45,207 nt of DNA from Bacteroidales bacterium (GCA_016283175.1 JAEEMK010000031.1:1-45207); one strand, 5' to 3'; positions 23,235 to 32,180 are shown, counted from the stretch's first letter. The notes: generated from the letters alone by a model not told the origin. Made by a program: numbers and translations.

Positions 23235-24530
23235 TCAGTCCCTCAAACATCCTAAAGGTATAACCTTGACTCCGTCAGGACGAGTATACGCCATCTGTCC
23301 GCCAGTAAGTACGATAAGCAGGTCCGGTGCTTTAAGTGATGGAGCTTTGCCTTTATCTGCGGCCGATTCAACCAGACCCTTTAACTGGAGCAGATGCTCT
23401 GCTGCCGAGTCAATTTCCCTGCTTCCAAGTTTGCATTCTATCAATGCATAACGTCCATCGTCTAAATGCAGCACAGCATCAGCCTCAAGTCCGTATCTGT
23501 CCCTGTAATAAGACAACTGACCACCCATCCCCTGCGAGTAAACACGCAAGTCGCGGAAGCACATACACTCAAAAATAAAGCCAAAAGTATTGAGGTCAGT
23601 TTCAAGAGTTGCCGGCGAAACTCCTAACGATGCAACAGCTATAGAAGGGTCGACAAAACACCTTTTTTTGCTTGTACGTATGACCGTTTTCGAACGGATA
23701 GATGGCGACCACGCCTCTATATCCTTTATGACGAATAGACGTTCCAACGCCCCTACATAATCGTCAAGGGTGGGCAATGACGTGGACTCCATTTCAGCAG
23801 TAACGTCTGCAAGTATCATACTTCTTTTTGCCAAACTGTTTATGTTTCGAGCGTATGAACGCATTATCTGGCGGCAAAGCACGGGGTTGCGCTGCCGCCT
23901 GTCCACCCTCGAGATATCCTCTTCGCATATTATGTTCACATAGTCCTTGGCTATCATCAGTTTTGTCCTGTCGCTTTTGGCGTTTAGCGAGGCTGGCCAT
24001 CCTCCACGGCAGGCCGCGAAAATAAGTTGTTCAACAGACAGTCCCGATGTTGCTCCGTCGATGTCATAATCCTTGTTGTCAAATAGTTGTCGTAGTGAGA
24101 CACTGCCATTCGATTCCAACGACTCAAATAAACTCATTGGGTACATCAGCAGCGATGCTATCCTACCAGTGCCGGTATGTTTTATATCCTCCTTTTCGTC
24201 GTTCACAACCGTAGAACCCGTGAGGATGAACTGTCCTTTCTCCTGTCGTTGATCTACGGCGTGGCGCACGGCATCCCACAATACAGGAGCCACTTGCCAT
24301 TCGTCTATAAGGCGCGGGACGTCGCCTTTAAGCAGCAGAGATGGTTTAGTCTGTGTTGTAGCAATATAACCATCCCGATAGTCTGGGTCCTGCATTTTTA
24401 CCACACTTTGCGAATGTCGCTCCGCGGTTGTCGTTTTTCCGCACCACTTCGGCCCCTTAATCTGCACAGCACCAAAAGCATCTAAATATAATTCAAGTAA
24501 TTGGTCTGCAATTCTTTGTAAGTATTTCAT
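23235..24530 (-). CDS. AAA-type ATPase with DUF4143-like C-terminal domain
   Basis: This 431-residue protein belongs to a widespread family of uncertain role. The N-terminal AAA domain has Walker A IKGPKWCGKTTT (26-34) and Walker B PRLIDEWQ (Asp76, Glu77), then FILTGST as sensor 1. A winged-helix region (about 210-260, SYARNINSLAKRSMILADVT) follows, then the DUF4143-like C-terminus with a PD-(D/E)xK-like signature, GLEADAVLHLDDGRYALIECKLG split as EADAV and IECKLG. The gene has its own promoter box (24549-24556) and is flanked by a 25 bp direct repeat, which suggests it came in as a unit. Similar genes are scattered in Bacteroidales genomes, often as solitary accessory genes. No toxin-antitoxin partner is seen. 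Confidence 0.88.
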   Translation of the reverse strand: MKYLQRIADQLLELYLDAFGAVQIKGPKWCGKTTTAERHSQSVVKMQDPDYRDGYIATTQTKPSLLLKGDVPRLIDEWQVAPVLWDAVRHAVDQRQEKGQFILTGSTVVNDEKEDIKHTGTGRIASLLMYPMSLFESLESNGSVSLRQLFDNKDYDIDGATSGLSVEQLIFAACRGGWPASLNAKSDRTKLMIAKDYVNIICEEDISRVDRRQRNPVLCRQIMRSYARNINSLAKRSMILADVTAEMESTSLPTLDDYVGALERLFVIKDIEAWSPSIRSKTVIRTSKKRCFVDPSIAVASLGVSPATLETDLNTFGFIFECMCFRDLRVYSQGMGGQLSYYRDRYGLEADAVLHLDDGRYALIECKLGSREIDSAAEHLLQLKGLVESAADKGKAPSLKAPDLLIVLTGGQMAYTRPDGVKVIPLGCLRD

Positions 24531-24548
24531 ATGTTACATTGTTTGATG

Positions 24549-24556
24549 CAAAGGTA
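24549..24556 (-). promoter_or_regulatory. -7 box of the ATPase gene
   Basis: On the minus strand TACCTTTG matches TAnnTTTG, 18 bases before the start codon at 24530. No clear -33 box is seen. Confidence 0.5.
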
Positions 24557-24699
24557 CGAAATAATTCTTTATTAATAGCATTTTGTTTTACTTTTTTGAG
24601 GTATTTTATTTTACTTTTTTGATGCTTTTGGCTTTATTTATTTGAGGAATGTATTCGGAGAATCTTCCTTCTTCGAACCTTGCCTCATCACGATGACTC

Positions 24700-24867
24700 G
24701 CTGCATTTCATTTATTCATAGGAGCTCACAGGCATACTGCGGCAGCCATAGCATTTTGCAGGGGCTGTAGAAAGAGTGAAAAGACATTGGAACAAACGTT
24801 AGACTTTCGGCGACCCTTCGGTGATGGTCTGATAATAGTTCGGCGGAACCTTGTGTATTTTCACTTC
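24700..24867 (-). ncRNA. Possible small RNA downstream of orphan promoter
   Basis: An exact -7 box (TATCTTTG on the minus strand, 24874-24881) lies downstream of the histidine kinase stop and upstream of no gene. The RNA would begin near 24867 with the 25-base repeat and could fold as GTTC-CGCC-GAAC, then GACC...GGTC (around ACCATCACCGAAGG). A short in-frame peptide (VKIHKVPPNYYQTITEGSPK, no ATG) spans the same bases. The 3' end is not defined; no T-tract terminator was seen. It is a weak candidate, either a small RNA or part of a dispersed repeat. Confidence 0.3.
24841..24865. repeat. 25 bp direct repeat, right copy
   Basis: It matches the sequence at 23082-23106 at 24 of 25 positions (T for C at base 12 of the unit). 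It lies 310 bases upstream of the ATPase start codon and immediately after an orphan promoter on the minus strand. Confidence 0.85.
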
Positions 24868-24911
24868 ACGGTGCAAAGATACAAATTTATTTCGAATTAC
24901 ATACAATCCTC

Positions 24912-26465
24912 TTATTTCTGCTGTCCAATTGTTATTCTGAACACGCTGCCTTGGCCGGGAACAGAGTATTTCAGGACTATTTTGCCGTTGTGGTACTCCT
25001 GTATGATGCGTTTTGCCAATGAGAGACCAAGACCCCATCCGCGCTGTTTGGTGGAATAGCCCGACTCGAAGATGTATTTCTGCTGGGAGGTGGGTATGCC
25101 TTTGCCAGTGTCGCAGAGGTCAATATTTATGTGGTTGCCATCGGTGGTGAGGATGGTGGTGAAGGTGCCTTTGCCTTCCATAGCGTCTATGGCGTTTTTG
25201 CAGATGTTCTCGATGACCCATTCGAAGAGGTAGCGGTTCAGGGGTGCTATGACAGGTCGGTCGGGCAAGGTGGTTACAAAACTGACCTTACGGGGACTGC
25301 GCTTTTCCATATAGCTGATGGTGTGGCGGATGACTTCGCATACGTCTTCGGATTTGAGTTCGGGTATGCTTCCAATCTTCGAGAAGCGCCGCGCTATGGT
25401 GTCAAGGCGGTCGATGTCTTTGCGTATCTCGCCAAGGTAAGGCTCTTCGAGGGTTTTGCCTTCAAGGTAGTCGGCCCACCCCGAGAGCGACGATATCGGG
25501 GTGCCCAGCTGATGGGCTGTCTCTTTGGCCATACCCACCCAGATGCGGTTCTCCTCGTCGCTGCGTGCAGTGCGGAACAGGTTGTAGGAGATGAGCAGCA
25601 GCACAAGGGCCAGAAAGAGGTAAATCAAAGGTATGATGCGCAGCAGTTTGAGCATTGGCGTGGGCTCGTAGTAGACGTAGGCTGTCTGGTTGTTGGCGAG
25701 TTGTAGGATGATGGGTTGGTTTTCGCGGGCCATTAGCTCCAGCTTGTTGCGAAGCTTGTCGGGGCTGTTGAAGTCTCGTCGGTTGATGTTGCCCGAACCG
25801 AGAATATTCTCTTTTGTGCTGTCAACAACGATGACGGGGACAAAGACGCTGTTGTTGGTCACCTCCGAAAGGAACGACTTGTTCAGATTGTCGAGCGCAG
25901 CGCGCATATCGCTGTATATCTGTGACTCGCGGTAGATGAGCGTCAGCGGTATTCCCCACACTGAGTAGTGGAACGGCGGGTTGTCGCTGAACAGGCGAAG
26001 CAGTTCCGGTGTCACCTTGGTGCCTATCATACGGCCGTCTTCCTCGATAGTGGGCTTTATGTTGCCGCAGCTGGTTATGATTGAGTCTTTGTCGAGAATC
26101 ATAAACGGTGTGCGGCTGCTGTCGACAATGTAGGAAACGTAGGAAAGGTAGAACTCTGCGTCGGAACCCAGGTCTTTGTTGTTGAACGACTGCAGCACGT
26201 CGATATATAGTTTCACTTTGCGGCGTTCGTCGATGGCCACTTCGTTGAAGAATGTTTCGGTTGAGGTCATCAACTCGGCTTTCTGGCTGATGGCGCTAGC
26301 CCAGATGCGCACTTTTTCTTCTTCCGACTTGCGTATCTGCTGGGCGAAGGTATTGATAATCCACAGTGCCGCCATACCAAGTATGATGGTTATGGACATT
26401 ATTATCCATTTGCCTTTGCGGGGCTTCTTGAATTTTGTTTTTGTTTTTTTTAAATCGGAACTCAT
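24912..26465 (-). CDS. Membrane sensor histidine kinase
   Basis: This 517-residue kinase has a short basic N-terminus, a membrane helix (about 22-44), a periplasmic sensor region of about 230 residues, a second helix (about 280-302, LLRIIPLIYLFLALVLLLIS) and the kinase core. The phosphorylation site is His318 in ETAHQLGTPISSL, followed by N-box ENICKNAIDAM, G1 LCDTGKGIP and G2 QRGWGLGLSLAKRI. The start at 26465 was chosen because ATG overlaps the stop of the permease gene (ATGA); a longer frame to 26837 would lie entirely inside that gene. No response regulator is adjacent, so its partner is elsewhere. The ligand is unknown; coupling to a lipoprotein-export permease hints at envelope sensing. 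Confidence 0.93.
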   Translation of the reverse strand: MSSDLKKTKTKFKKPRKGKWIIMSITIILGMAALWIINTFAQQIRKSEEEKVRIWASAISQKAELMTSTETFFNEVAIDERRKVKLYIDVLQSFNNKDLGSDAEFYLSYVSYIVDSSRTPFMILDKDSIITSCGNIKPTIEEDGRMIGTKVTPELLRLFSDNPPFHYSVWGIPLTLIYRESQIYSDMRAALDNLNKSFLSEVTNNSVFVPVIVVDSTKENILGSGNINRRDFNSPDKLRNKLELMARENQPIILQLANNQTAYVYYEPTPMLKLLRIIPLIYLFLALVLLLISYNLFRTARSDEENRIWVGMAKETAHQLGTPISSLSGWADYLEGKTLEEPYLGEIRKDIDRLDTIARRFSKIGSIPELKSEDVCEVIRHTISYMEKRSPRKVSFVTTLPDRPVIAPLNRYLFEWVIENICKNAIDAMEGKGTFTTILTTDGNHINIDLCDTGKGIPTSQQKYIFESGYSTKQRGWGLGLSLAKRIIQEYHNGKIVLKYSVPGQGSVFRITIGQQK

Positions 26466-27682
26466 TCCTGACGTGTTGTTTTGGCTGGGTCGATGTGTGA
26501 AATATAGGTTGCCGGTATTAGCAGTGCCGCGCTGGCGACGATGAATGTGCCTGCACTTACCAGTATGAAGATTAATGGGTTGAAGTCGATCGGAACGAAC
26601 GACATTGAGTAACTCTCGCTGTCGAGATGTATGATGTGGAATTGCGTCTGCAGCAGGCAGAGCACAATGGCTATGACGTTGCCTATGACCATACCCTTGC
26701 CGACAATGCTTGTGGCTTTGAGCATAAAGATGCGGCGTATGGAACGGTTTGTGCTTCCTAGGGTCTTCAGTAGGCCTATCATTGCTGTTTTTTCGAAAAT
26801 CATAATAAGTAATGCCGATACCACCGAGGCTGAACAAACAATGGCCATAATGATGAGTATGAGGGCAATGTTGGAATTGAGCAGTTCGAGCCAGGCGAAC
26901 ATCGAAGGTTGCTCTTCTACGACCGAGGTCACCGCCAGGTCTGGCCGTGTTGCGCCTTTGACGTCGACAAGTGCGTCGTCGAGGCGGCTGAAATCATTGA
27001 TAAGCACTTCGTAGCACGAGGCGGAGCTGCTGTCCCATCCGTTGAGGTTGCGCAGCTGTCGGATGTCGCCTATTATGTAATGGTCGTCAAACTCGCTGAG
27101 GTCGGTGTTGTAGATGCCGACAATGCGGAAAGCGCGTGCGCGATAGTTGTTGCCTGCCCAGAAATAGGTGCGAGCCTTGTCGCCGGTATCAAGGTTCATT
27201 TTCTGCGACATACGCTGCGAGATGATGATTTCATTGGATGCAGTGCTGTCGCCTGTGTGTGCGAAACGCCCCCTGACTATGTTGCTTGTGAAGAAGCTGG
27301 TATCGAACGTTTTGTCGACGCCTTTAAACACTATGCCCTGTATCTGGTCGTCGGTCTTGAGCATTCCACCTTTGCTGGCGATGGGCTGTATGTGTTTTAC
27401 CTGCGGAAGGGCTTCGACAGCACGCAGCTCGTCGCCGCTCATTGTCACAACGGCCTCGTCGTAGTCGTTGACCCAGGCGTAGCTGCGAATTGAGATATGG
27501 GCACCGAAACCGATGACTTTGTTGGTTATTTCACGCTGGAAACCACGCAAAATGCATATGGCCATAATCATCACCACCACTCCGAGGGCGATTGTGTAGG
27601 TGGCTATGTTGACCAGTGGCCGCGAGAAGTTGCTTTTGTCACGTTGCAGAAAACGCCGCGCAATAAGACGTTCGTAGTTCAA
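26462..27682 (-). CDS. LolC/LolE-type lipoprotein-release permease (FtsX fold)
   Basis: This 406-residue MacB/FtsX-superfamily permease has an N-terminal membrane helix (about 24-48, NIATYTIALGVVVMIMAICI), a large periplasmic domain (about 50-265) and three C-terminal helices (about 270-300, 318-345 and 370-395). The N-terminus NYERLIARRFL is the usual start in this family. Such proteins with LolD extract lipoproteins from the inner membrane; Bacteroidota usually carry one homodimeric-type version. No ATPase gene (lolD) is adjacent. It is translationally coupled to the histidine kinase downstream (ATGA). Confidence 0.85.
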   Translation of the reverse strand: MNYERLIARRFLQRDKSNFSRPLVNIATYTIALGVVVMIMAICILRGFQREITNKVIGFGAHISIRSYAWVNDYDEAVVTMSGDELRAVEALPQVKHIQPIASKGGMLKTDDQIQGIVFKGVDKTFDTSFFTSNIVRGRFAHTGDSTASNEIIISQRMSQKMNLDTGDKARTYFWAGNNYRARAFRIVGIYNTDLSEFDDHYIIGDIRQLRNLNGWDSSSASCYEVLINDFSRLDDALVDVKGATRPDLAVTSVVEEQPSMFAWLELLNSNIALILIIMAIVCSASVVSALLIMIFEKTAMIGLLKTLGSTNRSIRRIFMLKATSIVGKGMVIGNVIAIVLCLLQTQFHIIHLDSESYSMSFVPIDFNPLIFILVSAGTFIVASAALLIPATYISHIDPAKTTRQE

Positions 27683-27720
27683 ATGGTTTGAGGGTTGAAG
27701 GGTTTGATGGTTATAAATAA

Positions 27721-27763
27721 AGGTGAACAGTGAATTGGTTGTTGGTCAATTCACTATTCACCT
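27721..27763 (-). terminator. Hairpin after tpiA, weak terminator
   Basis: Two 17-base arms (27721-27737 and 27747-27763), with one mismatch, are made of GTGAACAGTGAATTG and CAATTCACTATTCAC. On the minus strand it follows tpiA by about 15 bases and is followed by TTTATTTAT, a poor T-tract. It belongs to the same low-complexity style as other spacers here. Confidence 0.5.
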
Positions 27764-27778
27764 TGTTGAATCAGATGT

Positions 27779-28540
27779 TTAGAAGGCTTTGGCGATGTTT
27801 ACGAAGTCTTCTACCTGCAACGATGCGCCGCCGATAAGTCCACCGTCGACATCGGGGTTGGCAAAGAGTTCCTTGGCGTTCGACGGCTTGCAGCTACCGC
27901 CGTAGAGAATGCTGGTCTCGTCGGCAACTTGCTTGCCATATTTCTCGGCAATAAGGTTGCGGATGAAAGCGTGGATCTCCTGTGCCTGTGCGGGTGTGGC
28001 GGTCTTGCCGGTGCCGATGGCCCATACGGGTTCGTAGGCAATGACGATTTGACCGAACTGCTCGGCGCTGAGGTGGAACAGACCGTCGGTGATCTGACGT
28101 TTGACAACGTCGAACTGCTTGTTGGCTTCACGCTCTTCGAGCACTTCGCCGCAGCAGACAATGGGGCGGATGTTGTGTTCCAGCAGACGGTCGACCTTGC
28201 GGGCTATCATAGCGTCGGTTTCGCCATAGTAGGCACGGCGCTCGCTGTGACCCACAATGCAGTATTCTATTTCCATCGACTCCAGCATCTCGGCGCTGAT
28301 TTCTCCGGTATATGCACCTCTCTCGTTGTCGTTGACGTTCTGCGCACCGACTGCAAAATAGGAGTCGTTGCTGTAGTCGCTACACATTTCGAGGTATGGA
28401 AAAGGCGGACAAAGAATCATCAGCGTGTTTTCGCCGAGTTCTGTCTCTTCGAGTTCCGTCAGAATGCCATTGATCAGATCGTCGGCCTCGTCGAATTTCT
28501 TGTTCATTTTCCAGTTTCCTGCTACAATGTTTTTTCTCAT
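27779..28540 (-). CDS. tpiA: Triosephosphate isomerase
   Basis: This 253-residue glycolytic enzyme interconverts dihydroxyacetone phosphate and glyceraldehyde 3-phosphate. It has the substrate lysine in AGNWKMNK (Lys11), the electrophilic histidine in [10 protein letters not shown], the catalytic glutamate in [14 protein letters not shown] with the mobile loop, and the phosphate-binding [11 protein letters not shown] and GLIGGASL. Length is normal. A 149-base low-complexity spacer separates it from the L,D-transpeptidase gene upstream. Confidence 0.97.
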   Translation of the reverse strand: MRKNIVAGNWKMNKKFDEADDLINGILTELEETELGENTLMILCPPFPYLEMCSDYSNDSYFAVGAQNVNDNERGAYTGEISAEMLESMEIEYCIVGHSERRAYYGETDAMIARKVDRLLEHNIRPIVCCGEVLEEREANKQFDVVKRQITDGLFHLSAEQFGQIVIAYEPVWAIGTGKTATPAQAQEIHAFIRNLIAEKYGKQVADETSILYGGSCKPSNAKELFANPDVDGGLIGGASLQVEDFVNIAKAF

Positions 28541-28551
28541 AATATTATTGT

Positions 28552-28660
28552 TTTAAAGGGTTTTAATGGTTATAAAGGGTTAAAGGGTTAAAAGGGTTTT
28601 AAGGGTTATAAAGGGTTAAAAGGTTTTAAAGGGTCGATGGGTTGAAAGGTTTTGGGGATT
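28552..28660. repeat. Low-complexity GGGTTAAA spacer
   Basis: About 110 bases consist of slightly varied GGGTTTTAA, GGGTTATAA and GGGTTAAA words in tandem. The same style appears in spacers at 27690-27720, 35135-35217, 40505-40600 and 41980-42060. They lie between co-directional genes and encode nothing. Confidence 0.8.
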
Positions 28661-28689
28661 CTATTCTCTTTGAATTCTTATTATTAATT

Positions 28690-29268
28690 TCAGATGTCTT
28701 TTTCAATATATACGTTCATACCTACAAATGCGTAGTTCTCTTTAAGGTGGATGAGATCTTCGTCACGCATCCTGATGCAGCCTTCGCTGCCTCTGCCGGG
28801 TACACTGTAGCGGTTGCCCGTGCTCCCGTGGATGCCTATGCCGGTGCCTACAAAATCGCCTTTCAGTCGCATAAACCAATTGCCATAAGCCACTATGCTG
28901 CCTCGTCCGTCGCCGAAATCGTGTGTCCAGGTTGATGCGTCGACAATCTCGCTGATACTGAAGGGAATTTCGTTTGTGCATTCTGGCGTTCTGCAGTCGC
29001 CTTTGCTCTCCTTGTTCCCGCTGTTGGCACCCAGACAGACAGGGTAGGCTGCAATCATTGTCAGCCCTGTGCAGCGGCGTTCGTAGACATAAAGTGTGCG
29101 TTTGGCTTTGGAAATGTTGATGTAAACGTTTTTAAGGTCGTATACATAGCCGTACACTGTGCGGTCGGCTACCGGCAGGGGATTGGCACTGTCGAAGGGA
29201 TACTGCTGCGCAGTCGCCGTAAACGATGCGGCGAGAAGCAGTGCTGTTATGAGTATCCTTCTGTGCAT
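28690..29268 (-). CDS. L,D-transpeptidase family protein
   Basis: This 192-residue secreted protein has a signal peptide (MHRRILITALLLAASFTATA) and a YkuD fold: IHGSTGN with His147, and GSEGCIRM with nucleophile Cys164 and Arg166. It forms 3-3 crosslinks in peptidoglycan or attaches proteins to it. The N-terminal part is short, with no LysM or other wall-binding domain. It lies 21 bases after the thioredoxin-like gene, in one operon with it. Confidence 0.9.
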   Translation of the reverse strand: MHRRILITALLLAASFTATAQQYPFDSANPLPVADRTVYGYVYDLKNVYINISKAKRTLYVYERRCTGLTMIAAYPVCLGANSGNKESKGDCRTPECTNEIPFSISEIVDASTWTHDFGDGRGSIVAYGNWFMRLKGDFVGTGIGIHGSTGNRYSVPGRGSEGCIRMRDEDLIHLKENYAFVGMNVYIEKDI

Positions 29269-29289
29269 AATGCCTGATAAACAGATGGT

Positions 29290-30759
29290 TTATTTTATTT
29301 TTGCCCTTCTGATGCCTTCCAGCTGCCATTGCGACGGTGGGCGGTTGGCCTGTTCGGGATGGGTTTTCTCATATTGCTCTATGAAGGGCAGCACATTCTT
29401 CGTGGCCAGCGTTTTGTTCATAATGATCTGTCGGTCAGCGTTGAGCAGTATCATCGTCGGTGCACCGTGGACGTTGTAGGCTTCCTGATAGTCGATGTTG
29501 ACATTCGAGCCGCCCACGTTGACAAAGGGCAGCTGGTGCTTGTGGACGTAGTTTTTCCATTTTTGCACGTCGCTTTCGAAGCCTACGGCATAGACCTCAA
29601 AGACCTTGTTGCCCACAGCCGTCATCGAGTCGTATAGAATCTTCAGTTCGGCGGTCTGTTTCTTGCAGTGGTTGCAGTCGGGGTCCCAGAACCACAGCAT
29701 CACGTATTTCTGGGGAAAAGCGTGGCTAGAAATCCAGTCGTTGGGGTTTTCCGACTGGTTGGTGTCGGCCATCAGGAGTTCCTGGCCCATAGCGCCTATC
29801 AGCGACTGGCTCAGGAAATCGACCGTCTGTTTCTTGTTGAATACCTCCGCCTTTGTGGCCCACGTGCATTTGCCTGTCAGGTAGTAGTCCTTCACCAGGC
29901 TTACAAACACCTGGTCCCAGCCGATGTTTTTCGTGCTGCGTTCGTATTTGGGCAGTGCGAATTCCATAAAGTAGCGCAGCATCGTGCTGTCGTTCACCAC
30001 CTTGTCGAAGAGGACCTCTGCGTATTTGACTATGGTGTCGGCATCCTGATAGTAGAGGACGTTGAAGAAATAAAGGTTCGTCTTGTCGAAAAGCTGTGGT
30101 GTGTATATGAGCGAATGGTCCTTCAGGTTAACGTTGTCCCAGTAGTGAGCGCGGTAGTAGCGTGCCTGCCAGTCGCGCAGGTTGGTATCGGGGCTGCCGG
30201 CGGGAATGGCGCTGGGAACATCGATGTTGCCGAACATACTGATAAGCTGCGTGAATTTGTATTGCGCGTTCTTGCTCATATAGTTGTCTTCAAAGTCCTT
30301 CATCTCTTTCGACAGCTTGTCCATTCCGTCTTTGTCTTTGCCTATCTCTTTGGCGCGCTCGTGTGCCCAGTCCATTTTTGCCATATAGCTGAACATAAGA
30401 GTGTTGGCCTTCGAGCCATTGACAACCATACCGGCATTCGTCATCTTTTCGTCGAAAGCGATCGAAAAAGTCCGGCTGTCGTCAATCATAAAGTCGAACA
30501 TCTTGGTTTTCTTGTCTTTAAGCAGCACATAGACACCACGTTCCATTTTGTTTTTGCCGGCGAATACTACCGATCCTTTTTGTGCGTTGGCCGAGTCAAC
30601 GAGCACATACTGGTCCCTGAAATGCTGTCCTATGTAGTAGCGTCCGTCGTTGAGCGAGGCGGACGAGAAGGTGATTTTGTAACCGCTTTGCGCCTTGAGC
30701 GAGGTGAACGATGCCATCGCCATGCTGCACAAGATGGTGAATATTATCTTTTTGTTCAT
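29290..30759 (-). CDS. Thioredoxin-like periplasmic protein
   Basis: This 489-residue secreted protein has a signal peptide (MNKKIIFTILCSMAMASFTS). An N-terminal beta domain (about 25-120) resembles the DUF4369 type, a helical middle part (about 130-340) resembles the DUF5106 type, and a thioredoxin fold at the C-terminus has active site WFWDPDCNHCKKQTAELKIL (CxxC = CNHC) and the cis-proline segment VHGAPTMILLN. It is likely a TlpA/ResA-like oxidoreductase of the envelope. The start at 30759 gives the signal peptide; an extension to 30801 would overlap the previous gene. It lies 16 bases after the barrel gene. Confidence 0.88.
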   Translation of the reverse strand: MNKKIIFTILCSMAMASFTSLKAQSGYKITFSSASLNDGRYYIGQHFRDQYVLVDSANAQKGSVVFAGKNKMERGVYVLLKDKKTKMFDFMIDDSRTFSIAFDEKMTNAGMVVNGSKANTLMFSYMAKMDWAHERAKEIGKDKDGMDKLSKEMKDFEDNYMSKNAQYKFTQLISMFGNIDVPSAIPAGSPDTNLRDWQARYYRAHYWDNVNLKDHSLIYTPQLFDKTNLYFFNVLYYQDADTIVKYAEVLFDKVVNDSTMLRYFMEFALPKYERSTKNIGWDQVFVSLVKDYYLTGKCTWATKAEVFNKKQTVDFLSQSLIGAMGQELLMADTNQSENPNDWISSHAFPQKYVMLWFWDPDCNHCKKQTAELKILYDSMTAVGNKVFEVYAVGFESDVQKWKNYVHKHQLPFVNVGGSNVNIDYQEAYNVHGAPTMILLNADRQIIMNKTLATKNVLPFIEQYEKTHPEQANRPPSQWQLEGIRRAKIK

Positions 30760-30775
30760 TATTGTAAAGTTATAC

Positions 30776-32047
30776 CTATTCAAAAACAAGTTTAGCAACA
30801 CACATAACGGCGAATATGTCGAAAAAATTGTCCAGATGGTAGGCAGAATTTTTCGGTGTCAGTTGGCAGGCTGCTGCGACGCCCATATCGAGCATTCCCC
30901 AACGCAGCAGTTTGTCAATGCCGATGCAGGGTTCCATCAGTCCTTGCGAGGGGGCTGTGAACACCATCGGCGTACCGTTCACATCAAGTGTGCCGATTGT
31001 ATGGTTTTCCCCGTGATGCACACCCCACATCGCGTTGAGCTGCACAAAGGGATGCGGTTCGGAGAAGTTGTTTTTCCAAAGGCCCTTTCCCGTGGTGTAG
31101 CGTATGCTGGCAAGCGAGAATATTTCGGCCATAAAGGTGTTCGGGCGAACGGTGAGGAAAGTGTTGTTGAAGTAGTATTTTCCGCCGCCGGTGCCACCGA
31201 GGTCGAAGCGTCGCGAGACAGGGGCACCCTCTGTGACAATGCCACCCTGTGCAAAGAGAGACAGCTGTCCGTGGTTGTTCTTCAGCTTGATTTTGTTGCT
31301 GTACTGCGCCAGGAGACGCACATAGTCGGGTGCGAACAGGCCGTTGTCGGCGTGGGGTGTGGCATCGTCGTCGGAGGGCACGATGTTGGCCAGCACCCCC
31401 AATTTCCAGTGCTCGCCCCAAAAGAGGTCGAAGCCAACCTCGTTGTAATAGAGATACGGCTTCGCGTCGTCGTCGCATATGGAAGGGAACAGCGGTCCCG
31501 AAGCGTCGAACAGGTATCGTTCGCGCGAAAGACTGTATTCCACCATCAGGAAGCCTGGTCCCGTGATGTCCAGCTGCAGCAGGGCACCTGCAAAATCGCC
31601 TGCGCAGAAGCGCGAGCTGAAATAGGAACTGTTGTCGCTCGTATTGAAGACTTTGTAGCCCTCGAAGCCGTGGCTGCCGACGCGCAGCAGGTCGTGCTGG
31701 TAGCGCAGGGCGACACTTCTGAAGACGGCTCTCGGAAACGCCAGCCCCAGGGCGGTGCCGTACTTCCACGCCTTGTCGCCCGTGCCGTAGGCGCCGTAGA
31801 CCGAAGCGGTAAACAAGTTTTGGAACGAGCGTCCGTAGCGGCTGTCGTATCTCAGTGGCTGCAGGAGGTCGAGTCCCAAGCCCCAGCGGTTGCGCTCGTA
31901 GCAGTTGTAGTTGTACACGCGGTTGAGATCCAGGCTCACACTTGTGCGTGAGGCATAGCGAGTCAGGCGAATACTCTGACCATTGCAGTGTGCCGCACAG
32001 GCTGCAAAGCATATCAACATACAGACAACCAAACGTTTATTTGTCAT
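30776..32047 (-). CDS. Outer-membrane beta-barrel protein
   Basis: This 423-residue protein has a signal peptide (MTNKRLVVCMLICFAACAAH) and a long series of amphipathic beta strands with alternating aromatic residues (SVALRYQHDLLRVGS, AGALLQLDITGPGFLMVEYS, KLGVLANIVPS, MWGVHHG), ending in a hydrophobic strand with final LVFE. The C-terminal half resembles the barrel part of Bacteroidota envelope proteins of the DUF5686 type, but I do not claim that family. Position with a thioredoxin-like protein and an L,D-transpeptidase suggests an envelope maintenance operon. The start at 32047 is supported by the promoter at 32071-32101. Confidence 0.75.
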   Translation of the reverse strand: MTNKRLVVCMLICFAACAAHCNGQSIRLTRYASRTSVSLDLNRVYNYNCYERNRWGLGLDLLQPLRYDSRYGRSFQNLFTASVYGAYGTGDKAWKYGTALGLAFPRAVFRSVALRYQHDLLRVGSHGFEGYKVFNTSDNSSYFSSRFCAGDFAGALLQLDITGPGFLMVEYSLSRERYLFDASGPLFPSICDDDAKPYLYYNEVGFDLFWGEHWKLGVLANIVPSDDDATPHADNGLFAPDYVRLLAQYSNKIKLKNNHGQLSLFAQGGIVTEGAPVSRRFDLGGTGGGKYYFNNTFLTVRPNTFMAEIFSLASIRYTTGKGLWKNNFSEPHPFVQLNAMWGVHHGENHTIGTLDVNGTPMVFTAPSQGLMEPCIGIDKLLRWGMLDMGVAAACQLTPKNSAYHLDNFFDIFAVMCVAKLVFE

Positions 32048-32070
32048 TGCGCACAAAGTTATTGAAAATA

Positions 32071-32101
32071 CAAAGATAAAGAAAAAAGGGCACACGGCAA
32101 A
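32071..32101 (-). promoter_or_regulatory. Promoter of barrel-thioredoxin-transpeptidase operon
   Basis: On the minus strand TTTG (32098-32101) and TATCTTTG (32071-32078) are 19 bases apart, with a 23-base leader to the ATG at 32047. Confidence 0.8.
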
Positions 32102-32180
32102 TTTTTTTTGCTCTCATAGTCCACAAGTAGCCATCATCACACAATGTTTCATAAAGTCCCATTGCTATACGAGATAGAAC

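Larger units (their letters stand above)
24531..24911. other. Gene-free stretch with two minus-strand promoters
   Basis: This holds the ATPase promoter box (24549-24556), the right copy of the 25 bp repeat (24841-24865), and an orphan minus-strand promoter box (24874-24881) that would transcribe a possible small RNA through 24866-24700. No protein gene is evident. Confidence 0.6.

Noticed and set aside
26466..26837. N-terminal extension of the histidine kinase to 641 residues
   Set aside because: It lies wholly inside the permease gene; the ATGA overlap at 26462-26465 gives a proper start with an intact N-terminal membrane helix.
28552..28660. Telomere-like or CRISPR repeat
   Set aside because: The period is irregular, the words vary, and the chromosome context is internal with genes on both sides.
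29668..30795. 375-residue plus frame opposite the thioredoxin-like gene
   Set aside because: Shadow frame; the minus frame has a signal peptide and CxxC active site.
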